Source: Streptomyces odontomachi
Lineage (GTDB): Bacteria > Actinomycetota > Actinomycetes > Streptomycetales > Streptomycetaceae
NCBI RefSeq assembly: GCF_024435355.1
Contig: NZ_JAMJWG010000017.1
Location: 62,001 to 126,000 of the forward strand
DNA length: 64,000 nt
Direction: 5' to 3'
The position numbers were made by a program, and so were the translations under genes. Of this stretch, positions 34,603 to 42,453 are shown in pieces (position 1 is the first letter of the stretch; each line of letters opens with the position of its first letter). The notes under the pieces were generated by a model. The model was not told the DNA's origin, ran no database searches, and worked only from the letters and a program-made list of their open reading frames with translations.

Positions 34603-35450
34603 CGGGACTTCAACCCCTGCGGTCGGACGATCAGGACCACCAGCAGCACCGCGAACGCGGCGGCCATGGAGTACGCCGGGGAGACGTAGGCGCCGAAGAG
34701 CGCCGTGAAGACGCCCAGGCCCAGACCGACGATCAGGCCCCCGGTCAGGTTGCCGATCCCGGCGAGGATGACGACCAGGAAGGTGATGACCACCTGGTCG
34801 AAGCCGATCGAGGTGAGGATCGGGCTGCGCGGTGCGACCACCGCCCCGGCCAGCGCCGCACTGGCCGCCGAGAACACGAACACCCCCAGGTAGACCTTGG
34901 CCGCGTCGATCCCGTAGACCTGCGCCAGCTTGGGGTCCTCGGCGACGCCGCGCACGATCCGGCCGACGTTGGTGCGGCCCAGCACGTAGAAGGTGGCGGC
35001 GTACAGGACCAGCGCCAGCACCACGATGAGCACGTCCTGCTGGGTGAAGTGGGCGGTGCCCACCGACATTCCGTCGCTCTGGAACGGGCTGCCGATCACC
35101 TGCGGGTCGCCGCCGAACAGCAGCGATCCGGCGCCCTCCAGCAGATAGCCGAAGGCGAGGGTGACCAGCATCAGGCTGACGATGTTCTGCTCCAGCGTCA
35201 GCCGCCGCAGCAGCAGTTGCATGACGGCGCCGAGCACCGCGACCACCAGCACGGCCACCGGCACGGCCAGCAGGTACGGCATGCCCGCCTTGGCGACGAA
35301 CATCCAGGTGAGGAAGGCGCCGATCATGTAGAGCTGCCCGTGCGAGAAGTTCACCAGCCGCACCGAGCTGAGCAGCACCGTCCAGCCGACCGCGAGCAGC
35401 GCGTAGCCCGCCCCGAGCGCGAGGCCGTTGATCAGTTGCGCAAGGAGCAT
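34599..35450 (-). CDS. livH: Branched-chain-amino-acid-type ABC transporter permease LivH
   Basis: A 283-residue inner-membrane permease with about eight helices. It opens MLLAQLINGLALGAGYALLA and has VRLVNFSHGQLYMIGAF near residue 30, both typical for LivH, plus the coupling loop GRIVRGVAEDPKLAQVYGID near 165. It overlaps LivF by one base (TGATG) and LivM by four. Confidence 0.9.
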   Translation of the reverse strand: MLLAQLINGLALGAGYALLAVGWTVLLSSVRLVNFSHGQLYMIGAFLTWMFVAKAGMPYLLAVPVAVLVVAVLGAVMQLLLRRLTLEQNIVSLMLVTLAFGYLLEGAGSLLFGGDPQVIGSPFQSDGMSVGTAHFTQQDVLIVVLALVLYAATFYVLGRTNVGRIVRGVAEDPKLAQVYGIDAAKVYLGVFVFSAASAALAGAVVAPRSPILTSIGFDQVVITFLVVILAGIGNLTGGLIVGLGLGVFTALFGAYVSPAYSMAAAFAVLLVVLIVRPQGLKSR

Positions 35451-36178
35451 CAGCGACCCAACTTTCCCAGGTAGGCCGAGACGATCCGCTGGTCGTCACG
35501 CATCTCGGCACGGGTCCCCGCACCGGTCACCCGACCCTGCTCCAGCAGGTAGAGGCGGTCAGCGACCTCCAGCGTGGCCTTCACGTTCTGTTCCACCAGC
35601 AGCACCGAGAGACCGTCGGACACCAGCCGGCGGATGTGCTCCAGCACCTCGACGACCAGGCGGGGCGCGAGGCCCACCGACGGTTCGTCGAGGATGAGCA
35701 GACGGGGTGCGGCACGCAGCGCACGGCCGATCGCCACCATCTGGCGTTCCCCACCGCTCAGCGTCGAGCAACGGGCCTGCGCCCGGTCCGGTAGCTGCGG
35801 GAAGACCCGGTAGACGTCCTCGATCTCGTACCGCGTGCCGGCCGCGTGCCGGGGCGGGCGCACCAGCCGCAGGTTCTCTTCGACGGTCATCCGCTCGAAG
35901 GCGCTCTTGCCCTCCGGCACCAGCGCCATGCCCAACTGCATGCGCTTGTGGGTCGGCAGCGCGGAGACCTCGCGGCCCGCGAGCCGGACCGCGCCGGAGG
36001 CCGTGGCCCGTCCGCGTGACCAGCCGGCGACCGCGTTGACCAGCGTGCTCTTGCCCGCGCCGTTGGCTCCGGCGACCGCCACCAGCTCGCCCTCGCCGAC
36101 CGAGAGGTCGACGCCGCCGAGCGCGGGGCTGCGCCCGTAGCGCACCGACAGGTTCTGCACCTCGAGCAGCGCAGTCAT
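35450..36178 (-). CDS. livF: LIV-type ABC transporter ATPase LivF
   Basis: A 242-residue ATPase. Walker A is GANGAGKSTLVNAVAG near residue 36, the LivF-specific EGKSAFERMTVEENL near 90, signature LSGGERQMVAIGRAL near 140, Walker B LLILDEPSVGLAP near 160 and the switch region VLLVEQNVKATLEVADR near 195. It powers substrate import together with LivG. Confidence 0.92.
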   Translation of the reverse strand: MTALLEVQNLSVRYGRSPALGGVDLSVGEGELVAVAGANGAGKSTLVNAVAGWSRGRATASGAVRLAGREVSALPTHKRMQLGMALVPEGKSAFERMTVEENLRLVRPPRHAAGTRYEIEDVYRVFPQLPDRAQARCSTLSGGERQMVAIGRALRAAPRLLILDEPSVGLAPRLVVEVLEHIRRLVSDGLSVLLVEQNVKATLEVADRLYLLEQGRVTGAGTRAEMRDDQRIVSAYLGKLGR

Positions 36179-36972
36179 CCGGAACCTCCCAGGTACGCCT
36201 CCAGGACCGCGGGGTCCCGCTGCACCTCGGAGGGGTCTCCGTAGGCGAGCGGCCTGCCCCGGTCGATGACCAGCAGCCGGTCCACGATCTCCATCACCAG
36301 GTCCATGTGGTGCTCGATGAGCAGCACCGCCAGACCACGTCCCCGCAGCTCACGCAGGAGCTCGGCCAGCCTGGCCAGGTCCTCGCCGCCGATGCCGGCG
36401 GCCGGCTCGTCCACCAGGAGCACCCGCGCCCCGGCGCCGTAGGCGAGCACGATGGACAGGCACCGCTGGACCCCGTGCGGGATGTTGTCCGGGGGCAGGC
36501 CGTGGTATTTGGCGGGGATGCCGAACTCGGCCAGCAGCCGTGTCGCCGCGGCGCGGTGCCTGCGGCGCTGGGCGATCTCCCGCCAGGGGGCGCACAGGCT
36601 GCCGCCGAGCGAGACCCCCTCCTCCACCGCGAGCGCCGCCACCGCGTTGTCCCGGACCGACAGGCCGCCGAAGAAGGAGTTCTGCTGGAAGGTGCGGCGC
36701 AGCCCACGTCGTGCGAGACGGTGCGTCGGCACGCCGTCCACCCGGTCGCCGTACAGGTCGACCCGGCCGGTGCGCCGCACCGCGTTGGTGACCGCGGCGA
36801 AACTGCTGGACTTGCCGGCGCCGTTGGGTCCGATGATGCCCAGGATCTCGCCGTCGTCCACGGTCCATGACACGCCGTCGAGCGCTTGCAGACTGCCGTA
36901 CCGTACGCCGAGGTCAGCCGCCTTCAACGCAGGTGGGTGCGGGTGGGAGTCGATCGCGGACACCGGTCTCAC
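36175..36972 (-). CDS. livG: LIV-type ABC transporter ATPase LivG
   Basis: A 265-residue ATPase. Walker A is GPNGAGKSSSFAAVTNAV near residue 50 and the typical LivG stretch RRTFQQNSFFGGLSVRDNAV is near 93. The C-loop is PHGVQRCLSIVLAYGAGA rather than the usual LSxGxQR: the Ser-x-Gly is replaced by Pro-His-Gly, which is unusual. Walker B VLLVDEPAAGIGGED (near 193) and the H-loop LLIEHHMDLVMEIVD are intact. GTG start overlaps the LivK stop by four bases. Confidence 0.9.
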   Translation of the reverse strand: MRPVSAIDSHPHPPALKAADLGVRYGSLQALDGVSWTVDDGEILGIIGPNGAGKSSSFAAVTNAVRRTGRVDLYGDRVDGVPTHRLARRGLRRTFQQNSFFGGLSVRDNAVAALAVEEGVSLGGSLCAPWREIAQRRRHRAAATRLLAEFGIPAKYHGLPPDNIPHGVQRCLSIVLAYGAGARVLLVDEPAAGIGGEDLARLAELLRELRGRGLAVLLIEHHMDLVMEIVDRLLVIDRGRPLAYGDPSEVQRDPAVLEAYLGGSG

Positions 36973-38174
36973 TGCTCCCAGACGGATGCGGGCACCGGGA
37001 TCTCGCGCTCCACCTCGACCTTGCCCTTCGCCACGGTGAAGGCGTAGACCCGGGAGATCAACTGACCGTCCTCGGTGAACTTGACGTCCCCCAGCACGGT
37101 GTCCTTGAAGCTCTGGCCGTGGATCGCCGCGGAGACCTTGTCGCGGTCGGTGGTTCCGGCCTTCTCGACCGCCTTGGCCCAGACGTCGACGCTCTCCGCG
37201 CCGAGCGCGGCGTACTTGTCCGGCGCTTCACCCGCCGCCTTCTGGAACGCCGCCACGAACTCGTTGTTCTTCGGGTAGGAGGTGAACGGCGCCTCCTTCG
37301 GGAAGTACAGGTCGGCCGAGTGCAGTCCGTCGACCTTCGCGCCCCCGGCCAGCTCCACCACCTTGGGCGACACGGTGCCCAGCGCGGCGAAGTGGACCGC
37401 CTTGATCCCGGCCTTCGCGTACTGCTGGGCCATCGCCGGCATCCCGGAGGACTCGGCCGCGTTGGCCGAGAAGACCACGTCGGAGCCGTCCCTGGCCAGC
37501 TTGGACAGCGGCACCCGGAAGTCGGTGTCGGTGTAGCCGAACTTCTGCTTGCTGCCGACCTTGATGCCGGTCGACTTCAGCTGCTTGCCGAGGAAGGTGC
37601 CCGCGTCGTTGCCGTAGGCGTCGTTCTCCAGCAGCATGCTGATCCGCTTGGCCTTGAGCGACTTGTCGAGGTACTGGGCCGCCGCGTAGGCCCCCGCCGC
37701 GTTGCCGGCGTTCATCCGCACCGCGTCCGGGTCGGCCTTGCCGAGGATCGAGGCGTTCTGCGGGATGGTGGTGATGTTGAGGATCCCGGCCCGTACCAGG
37801 ACTGGCTGGATGGCCAGGGTCACCGGACTGTTCCAGCCGCCCATGACCACCGAGACCTTCTCGTTGACCAGCGCGTTCGCCGCGCTGACACCGGTTGCGG
37901 GGTCGCTCTGGTCGTCCTTGGAGACGATCTTCAGCTTGCGACCGTCCACGCCGCCGGCCTTGTTGATCAGTTCGGCCTTGGTGCTGATCGCCTTCAGCAC
38001 GTGCTTGCCGTTGGGCCCGGCCGGCCCGCTCAAGGGCACGATCACCCCGATCTTGATCGGGCCGGAGTCGTCGTCCTGATTCCCGGAGGACGACCCTCCG
38101 CTGTTGTTGTTGGCGCAGCCGACCATCTGCATCACGACCGCCGCCAGCGCTATGGAGATCATCTTCCGTTTCAC
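36969..38174 (-). CDS. livK: LIV-type substrate-binding lipoprotein LivK
   Basis: A 401-residue periplasmic-binding-type lipoprotein and the first gene of the operon. A signal peptide with lipobox MVGC at residues 20-23 is followed by a Ser/Gly/Asn linker, then the binding fold IKIGVIVPLSGPAGPNGKH (near 43) and SVVMGGWNSPVTLAIQPV. It should capture the pathway's substrate outside the membrane. The GTG at 38174 has GGAGG four bases upstream, better than the ATG at 38198. Confidence 0.9.
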   Translation of the reverse strand: MKRKMISIALAAVVMQMVGCANNNSGGSSSGNQDDDSGPIKIGVIVPLSGPAGPNGKHVLKAISTKAELINKAGGVDGRKLKIVSKDDQSDPATGVSAANALVNEKVSVVMGGWNSPVTLAIQPVLVRAGILNITTIPQNASILGKADPDAVRMNAGNAAGAYAAAQYLDKSLKAKRISMLLENDAYGNDAGTFLGKQLKSTGIKVGSKQKFGYTDTDFRVPLSKLARDGSDVVFSANAAESSGMPAMAQQYAKAGIKAVHFAALGTVSPKVVELAGGAKVDGLHSADLYFPKEAPFTSYPKNNEFVAAFQKAAGEAPDKYAALGAESVDVWAKAVEKAGTTDRDKVSAAIHGQSFKDTVLGDVKFTEDGQLISRVYAFTVAKGKVEVEREIPVPASVWEQ

Positions 38175-38194
38175 GGCGCCTCCAGCTGCAATTT

Positions 38195-38250
38195 GCATAC
38201 TACGCAGTAGGTTGCCGCAGAAGCTATGGACGTTTTTCGCTCCGCGTCAA
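38195..38250 (-). promoter_or_regulatory. livK operon promoter with TetR operator
   Basis: On the minus strand TTGACG (38250-38245), 18 bases, then TAGCTT (38226-38221). The dyad GCATACT-ACGC-AGTAGGT (38195-38212 on plus) begins eight bases after the -10, covering the transcript start. It matches the operator of the divergent promoter in eleven of fourteen arm positions. Confidence 0.75.
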
Positions 38251-38306
38251 GGGGTTGAACGTCGAATTATTTTCCACACCTCGAAGAAACAGCAGGTAGG
38301 GGACTG

Positions 38307-38364
38307 TTGACCCTCGGGCGGAACCTTCCGTACGGTCAGGGCATCGACATACTGCAAAGTATGT
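38307..38364 (+). promoter_or_regulatory. Divergent crotonase promoter with TetR operator
   Basis: TTGACC (38307-38312), 18 bases, TACGGT (38331-38336), then a perfect dyad ACATACT-GCAA-AGTATGT at 38347-38364, ten bases after the -10. The geometry mirrors the livK promoter, so one regulator should control both. Confidence 0.78.
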
Positions 38365-38395
38365 GCACAGGGAACAATCCATTGAGGAGGCCCTC

Positions 38396-39193
38396 GTGGG
38401 TGACGATGCCCAAGCCGCTGACGATGCCCAGGCCGTCCGCTACGACCTGCATCAGCACGTCGCGGTCATCACCATCGACCGGCCCGGCGCACGCAACGCA
38501 CTCAGCACGGAGGTGCTGCGCGGGCTCTCCGAGGGGCTGGACCGCGCCGAGTCCGATCCGGACGTCCGTGCGGTGGTGCTGACCGGCGGACCGAAGATCT
38601 TCGCTTCCGGCGCCGACATCCGCGAACTGCGCCGGACGACCCCGGCCGATTACCTCCAGTCGGAGCGGCTGGCGGCCTGGGTCCGGTTCGCCCGCTTCAC
38701 CAAACCCTCGGTGGCCGCGGTGGCCGGATACGTCCTCGGCGGCGGCTGCGAGCTGGCCATGTCCTGTGACCTGATCGTCGCCGCTGACACCGCCGTCCTC
38801 GGCCAGCCGGAGATCCGGCTCGGCATCCTGCCCGGGGCCGGCGGCACCCAGCGCTGGGCCCGGGTCTGCGGGCGGTTCCGCGCCGCCGAGCTGGTGCTGG
38901 CCGGACAGAGCGTGGACGCCTGGACGGCGCGCGACTACGGCATGGTCTCCCAAGTCGTCCCTGCCGAGCGGATCGTGCCGGCCGGGGTCGCGCTCGCCAC
39001 CACCGTCGCCGCGTTCAGCCCGATCGCCACCCGGCTGTCCAAGGCCGCGATCCGCAGCTCCGAGGAGATGCCGGTCAGCGCCGGGTTGCAGCACGAGCGC
39101 GCGCTGCTCGGGACGCTGCTCTCCACCGACGACCACCTCGAGGGGATCGACGCCTTCCTGGAGAAGCGGGCGGCGCATTTCACGGGGCGGTGA
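38396..39193 (+). CDS. Enoyl-CoA hydratase
   Basis: A 265-residue crotonase with both classical glutamates: one in GQPEIRLGILPGAGGTQRWA near residue 138 and one in AAELVLAGQSV near 162. The oxyanion hole is formed by FASGADIRELR near 66 and VAGYVLGGGCELAMSCDL near 110. It adds water to enoyl-CoA intermediates. The GTG at 38396 sits five bases after GAGGAGG, preferred over GTG 38363, which overlaps the operator. It is the first gene of the plus-strand arm of the catabolic island. Confidence 0.9.
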   Translation: MGDDAQAADDAQAVRYDLHQHVAVITIDRPGARNALSTEVLRGLSEGLDRAESDPDVRAVVLTGGPKIFASGADIRELRRTTPADYLQSERLAAWVRFARFTKPSVAAVAGYVLGGGCELAMSCDLIVAADTAVLGQPEIRLGILPGAGGTQRWARVCGRFRAAELVLAGQSVDAWTARDYGMVSQVVPAERIVPAGVALATTVAAFSPIATRLSKAAIRSSEEMPVSAGLQHERALLGTLLSTDDHLEGIDAFLEKRAAHFTGR

Positions 39194-39318
39194 CGTGGCG
39201 CGTGGTGCGTCAGGTGGGACAGGTGGGCCAGCTGCGCAGGTGACGTGGGGTTCGGGCGTCAGGCGGGGCGGCGGGCAACGTGGGCAACGTGGGGACGACG
39301 AGGAGAAGGGGAACACCG

Positions 39319-40023
39319 ATGGCCGAGGTCATGCCGCTGGAGTGCGAGGACCCGGGAGCCGGGGCGCGGTTGGACGCTGCTGCCCGTGGCCTGCTCGCCA
39401 AGCAGGTGCGGGGCTGGCGGCGAGCCGCCCCCGGTGCCGTCCTGATCACGGTGCGGGGCGACGCCTGGGACCATGCGCCGGAACTGCGCCGGCCGGAGAG
39501 CGATCCGTCCGACCTGACCCGGGAACGCGTCGTCTTGGGCTACCAGTCGCTGGCGGCCGACGTCTTCGGACTCGACTGCCCGGTGGTGGTCGCCCTGGAC
39601 GGGCGGGTCAGCGGCTTCGGGCTGGCCCTCGCGCTCGCCGCCGACGTACGGCTGGCCACGGCCCGCACCACCCTCGCGGTCGGTGCGAACGACCCGGTTG
39701 CGGCGCTGCTGGGCGGGGTGGGCTGGCTGGTGTCCCGGATCGCCGGAGCCGGCACGTTCGCCCAACTGGCCTGGAACGGCGTCCTGCTGACGGCCGGCGA
39801 AGCCGCCGGGCGGGGTCTGCTCAACGAGGTCGACGACCGGCCCGGGCGGGCGGCCGACGTGGCGGCACGACTGGCCGCCGAGCCGGCGGGCTCGTCCGCC
39901 CTCAAACGGGCGCTGACGTCACGGGCCAGGAGAGAGTTCGGCTCGGTGCTCGACTACGAGTCGTGGCTGGTGGAGGTCGCGGCCGGGGTCTCCTCGGACG
40001 GCGCGGCAGCGCAGGCTGGGTAG
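39319..40023 (+). CDS. Degenerate crotonase-family protein
   Basis: A 234-residue protein with a crotonase fold but few catalytic residues. VVVALDGRVSGFGLALALAA near residue 92 fits the second oxyanion motif, but the glutamate positions read NDPVAALLGGVGWL and AQLAWNGV, so acid-base catalysis as in hydratases is unlikely. The ATG at 39319 has GGAGAAGGGG upstream. It lies 125 bases after the active hydratase, probably in the same transcript; it could be a hydrolase, isomerase or non-catalytic partner. Confidence 0.75.
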   Translation: MAEVMPLECEDPGAGARLDAAARGLLAKQVRGWRRAAPGAVLITVRGDAWDHAPELRRPESDPSDLTRERVVLGYQSLAADVFGLDCPVVVALDGRVSGFGLALALAADVRLATARTTLAVGANDPVAALLGGVGWLVSRIAGAGTFAQLAWNGVLLTAGEAAGRGLLNEVDDRPGRAADVAARLAAEPAGSSALKRALTSRARREFGSVLDYESWLVEVAAGVSSDGAAAQAG

Positions 40024-40087
40024 CGGTTGTTCTCATGGCTCCATGCAACCTGATGGGTCGGACAGAGCGCGACCAGGTCCCGCGAGT

Positions 40088-40131
40088 CTGTGGATAACTC
40101 TTGTCATGGCCCCGATTTGAGTTATCCACAG
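40088..40131. promoter_or_regulatory. Perfect inverted repeat containing two DnaA-box-like sequences
   Basis: CTGTGGATAACTC (40088-40100) and GAGTTATCCACAG (40119-40131) are perfect 13-base inverted arms around an 18-base spacer. Each contains TTATCCACA, identical to the E. coli DnaA box. It sits at the end of the catabolic island, 40 bases before the DUF4192 gene. It could be a DnaA/regulator site or an RNA hairpin. Confidence 0.7.
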
Positions 40132-40170
40132 GCAAAACCGGAATGATTCGGTCCGGGTCACAGTCTTCTC

Positions 40171-42243
40171 ATGACGCAGCACAGCGAAGTCAATGTCAGC
40201 GAAGTCAATGTCAGCGAAGTCGAAGCCAGTGAACCCGAAGTCAGCGAAGTGGCGGCCGGCGAGCGTGAAGTCAGCGAAGTGGTGCCCAGCGAGCTCGAAG
40301 TCAGCGAGCCCGGAGCCAGTGAGCGTGAAGTCAGCGAGCCCGAAGTCGGCGAACTCGGCGTGTCCGTGTCGCGCTCGGGTGGCGCGTGCATGTCCCATGC
40401 CAGCCAGGTGCGCCGGCCGGACCGTCCGGACTCCGCCGCGCCGCCGATGCCCGACGGTGATGACGCGGTGCCGGACACCGCAGGCGACGGCAGGGCGGGA
40501 GCCGCACGTTCCGCGTCGGCTCATGTCGCCAGCACGGCCGGGACCCCGGCGGAGCAGGTCACCTTACGCTCGGCCACCGAACTGGCCGATGCCCTGCCTT
40601 ACCTGCTCGGTTATCGGCCGGAGGACAGCATCGTGCTGGTCACCGTCCACGACCGGCATGGCCACGGCAGCTTCGGCGGCCGGGCTCGCCTGGGTATTCC
40701 GGAGCGTGCCGAGGACTGGCCCACGGTGGCCCGGCAGCTGGCGCGCTGCCTGGTCAGCGGCTGCGAGCGACGCGGCGCTCGGCCCGAGGGCATGGTCGCC
40801 TTCGTCTGCCGGGAGCCGGCGCGCGGTGAGACGGGCCACCAGGTGATGGAAGCCCTGCGACCGCTGGCGCAGCTGCTGCGCACCGAGTGCGGCAGCCTCG
40901 ACATCCCGGTCCTGGAGGCCTTGTGCATCTCCGACGGCCGTTTCTGGTCGTACTGCTGCCCGGGCCCGCAGTGTTGCTCCGAGGACGGCACACCCATGGG
41001 GCTGCCCGGCTCCTCGGTCCTCTCGGCCGCCATGACGTACGCGGGCTTCCAAGTGCGCGGCACGCTGAAGGAGTTCCGTGCCCGACTGACGCCCTGGGAG
41101 ACCGCGGCCGCGCTGGACCAGCAGGTCGCCCTCGACGCCGCGGGAATGGCGCTCGCGCCCATGATCCTGGACGACGCCCATCGGGCCGAGGTGGCCGCCG
41201 ACACGCTGGACCTGGCCCGGCGCCTCATCGGACGCCTGGCCTGCGCCCCGCGTGCGCACGGCGCCCTCGAAGCCGACCAGCAGGACGACGGGCTCCTCGC
41301 TCACGACGAGGCCGCCGCCCTGATTTTCGGCCTCCAGGACAGGACGACGCGCGATCGATTCGCGGAATGGATGGAGGGCGAGGTGTGCGGCCCGGCACTG
41401 CGCCTCTGGCGTGCCCTCGCCCGCAGGTGCGTGGGCCCGTACACCGAGTACGCCGCGGCACCCCTGACCCTGGCCGGTTGGGTCGCCTGGTCGACGGGCG
41501 ATGAGCTGGAGGCTCGCGAGGCCCTGGCCATGGCACTGGGCGCGAATCCGGACTACACCCTGGCCCGGCTGCTCCACCAGGCGTGCAACGAGGGCGTGGC
41601 CCCGGAAGCGGTCCGGCGATGCCTGCGCCGGGAGAGTGCGGGCCGATCCGCGGTGGACCGATCCGCAGTGGACCGGCTTGACGTGGAGCGGTCTGACGTT
41701 GACCTGCCTGACGCGGGCCGGTTTGACGCGGAGCTGCCTGACGCGGGCCGGACCGACGGGGCTCGCTCTCACGGGGAACGCTCTGACGTGGACTCGTCTG
41801 CCATCGATTGGTCTGCGGCAGATTGGTCTGCTCTGGTCCGTCCTACCGGCGATGGGCTTCGGGGTGCCCGGGAGGTATCTGCGGCAGTCGTGGGTGAGGA
41901 GCCGGGGGCGGCGGCCGTGGAGAAGACCCTGGGTGACGAAGAGGCCTCGGGTGATCAAGAGGCCCCGGGCGACGAAGAGGCCACGCTTGTCGAGCAGGTC
42001 CCGGTCGTCGAGCACGCCCCGGGCGACCAGCAGGCCGCACCGGACGGAGGGCGGGTCCCGCGGACCACGGGCGCCCTCGCAAGGGTCCTCGGGAGGGGAT
42101 CCGGCCGTACCCGCCCGTCCGGCTCGAGGGGTGAGGCTCGCCGCGGCCCGCGGTCGACCCGGCCGGGAAGCGGACGCGCAGCGGCCGGCGGTCCGGCTGC
42201 GTCTCGCCCACCGCGCCACCGCCGCACCACCGGCCGCGGCTGA
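40171..42243 (+). CDS. DUF4192 protein with N- and C-terminal repeat expansions
   Basis: A 690-residue protein. The conserved DUF4192 domain runs from about residue 129 (VTLRSATELADALPYLLGYR) to about 490, including ISDGRFWSYCCPGPQCC near 252, a cysteine cluster typical of the family. DUF4192 is widespread in actinobacteria without a known role. Before it lie twelve five-residue SExxV repeats; after it comes a long hydrophilic tail with Asp/Arg repeats (490-555) and a Glu/Pro then Arg/Gly-rich end. Both tails look recently expanded at DNA level. The start MTQHSE is chosen because homologues, as I recall, begin similarly; the ribosome site is weak. Confidence 0.8.
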   Translation: MTQHSEVNVSEVNVSEVEASEPEVSEVAAGEREVSEVVPSELEVSEPGASEREVSEPEVGELGVSVSRSGGACMSHASQVRRPDRPDSAAPPMPDGDDAVPDTAGDGRAGAARSASAHVASTAGTPAEQVTLRSATELADALPYLLGYRPEDSIVLVTVHDRHGHGSFGGRARLGIPERAEDWPTVARQLARCLVSGCERRGARPEGMVAFVCREPARGETGHQVMEALRPLAQLLRTECGSLDIPVLEALCISDGRFWSYCCPGPQCCSEDGTPMGLPGSSVLSAAMTYAGFQVRGTLKEFRARLTPWETAAALDQQVALDAAGMALAPMILDDAHRAEVAADTLDLARRLIGRLACAPRAHGALEADQQDDGLLAHDEAAALIFGLQDRTTRDRFAEWMEGEVCGPALRLWRALARRCVGPYTEYAAAPLTLAGWVAWSTGDELEAREALAMALGANPDYTLARLLHQACNEGVAPEAVRRCLRRESAGRSAVDRSAVDRLDVERSDVDLPDAGRFDAELPDAGRTDGARSHGERSDVDSSAIDWSAADWSALVRPTGDGLRGAREVSAAVVGEEPGAAAVEKTLGDEEASGDQEAPGDEEATLVEQVPVVEHAPGDQQAAPDGGRVPRTTGALARVLGRGSGRTRPSGSRGEARRGPRSTRPGSGRAAAGGPAASRPPRHRRTTGRG
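40183..40362. repeat. Twelve-copy 15-bp tandem array in DUF4192 gene
   Basis: Twelve successive 15-base units based on AGCGAAGTCAATGTC (first two identical, the rest diverging), read as SExxV on plus. The minus strand reads the same units as FADxx/LADFx, a pentapeptide-repeat pattern. Confidence 0.88.
41638..41845. repeat. Second 15-bp-periodic tract in DUF4192 gene
   Basis: Diverged units of about 15 bases (GCGGTGGACCGATCC-like, later GACGCGGGCCGG-like) encode SAVDR, LDVER, SDVDL, PDAGR-type repeats. The periodicity equals that of the N-terminal array. Confidence 0.65.
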
Positions 42244-42425
42244 AGGCTCCGCACGCGGAGGGAGCCGCGCCGCGGCCCGGGAAGCGGCTCACGGTGCGAC
42301 TGGTATCCACGGTCCACGGTGCGACTGGCGTCCACGGGTGGCACGGGCCGACGTGGCACGGCCGGCGCGACGCGAACGGCACCGGCGCGGAGGCCTGGCG
42401 GAACCCACGCCGAACAGCGTGTTTA

Positions 42426-42440
42426 TCGTCAGGCAGACGA
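42426..42440. promoter_or_regulatory. Dyad before the Nudix regulator
   Basis: TCGTC-AGGCA-GACGA lies 13 bases before the start codon. The GTC-N5-GAC core fits the general form of NrtR operators, suggesting autoregulation. Confidence 0.45.
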
Positions 42441-42453
42441 CTATGATCGCGTC

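Noticed and set aside
18044..40023. Island as an integrative element or prophage
   Set aside because: No integrase, transposase, tRNA, or direct repeats at the edges were found; only gene content and the recalled synteny suggest insertion.
40033..40524. Minus-strand ORF reading as pentapeptide repeats
   Set aside because: Its repeat part is antisense to the DUF4192 array and its N-terminal part is Arg-rich noise; kept only as a finding about the array, not as a gene.
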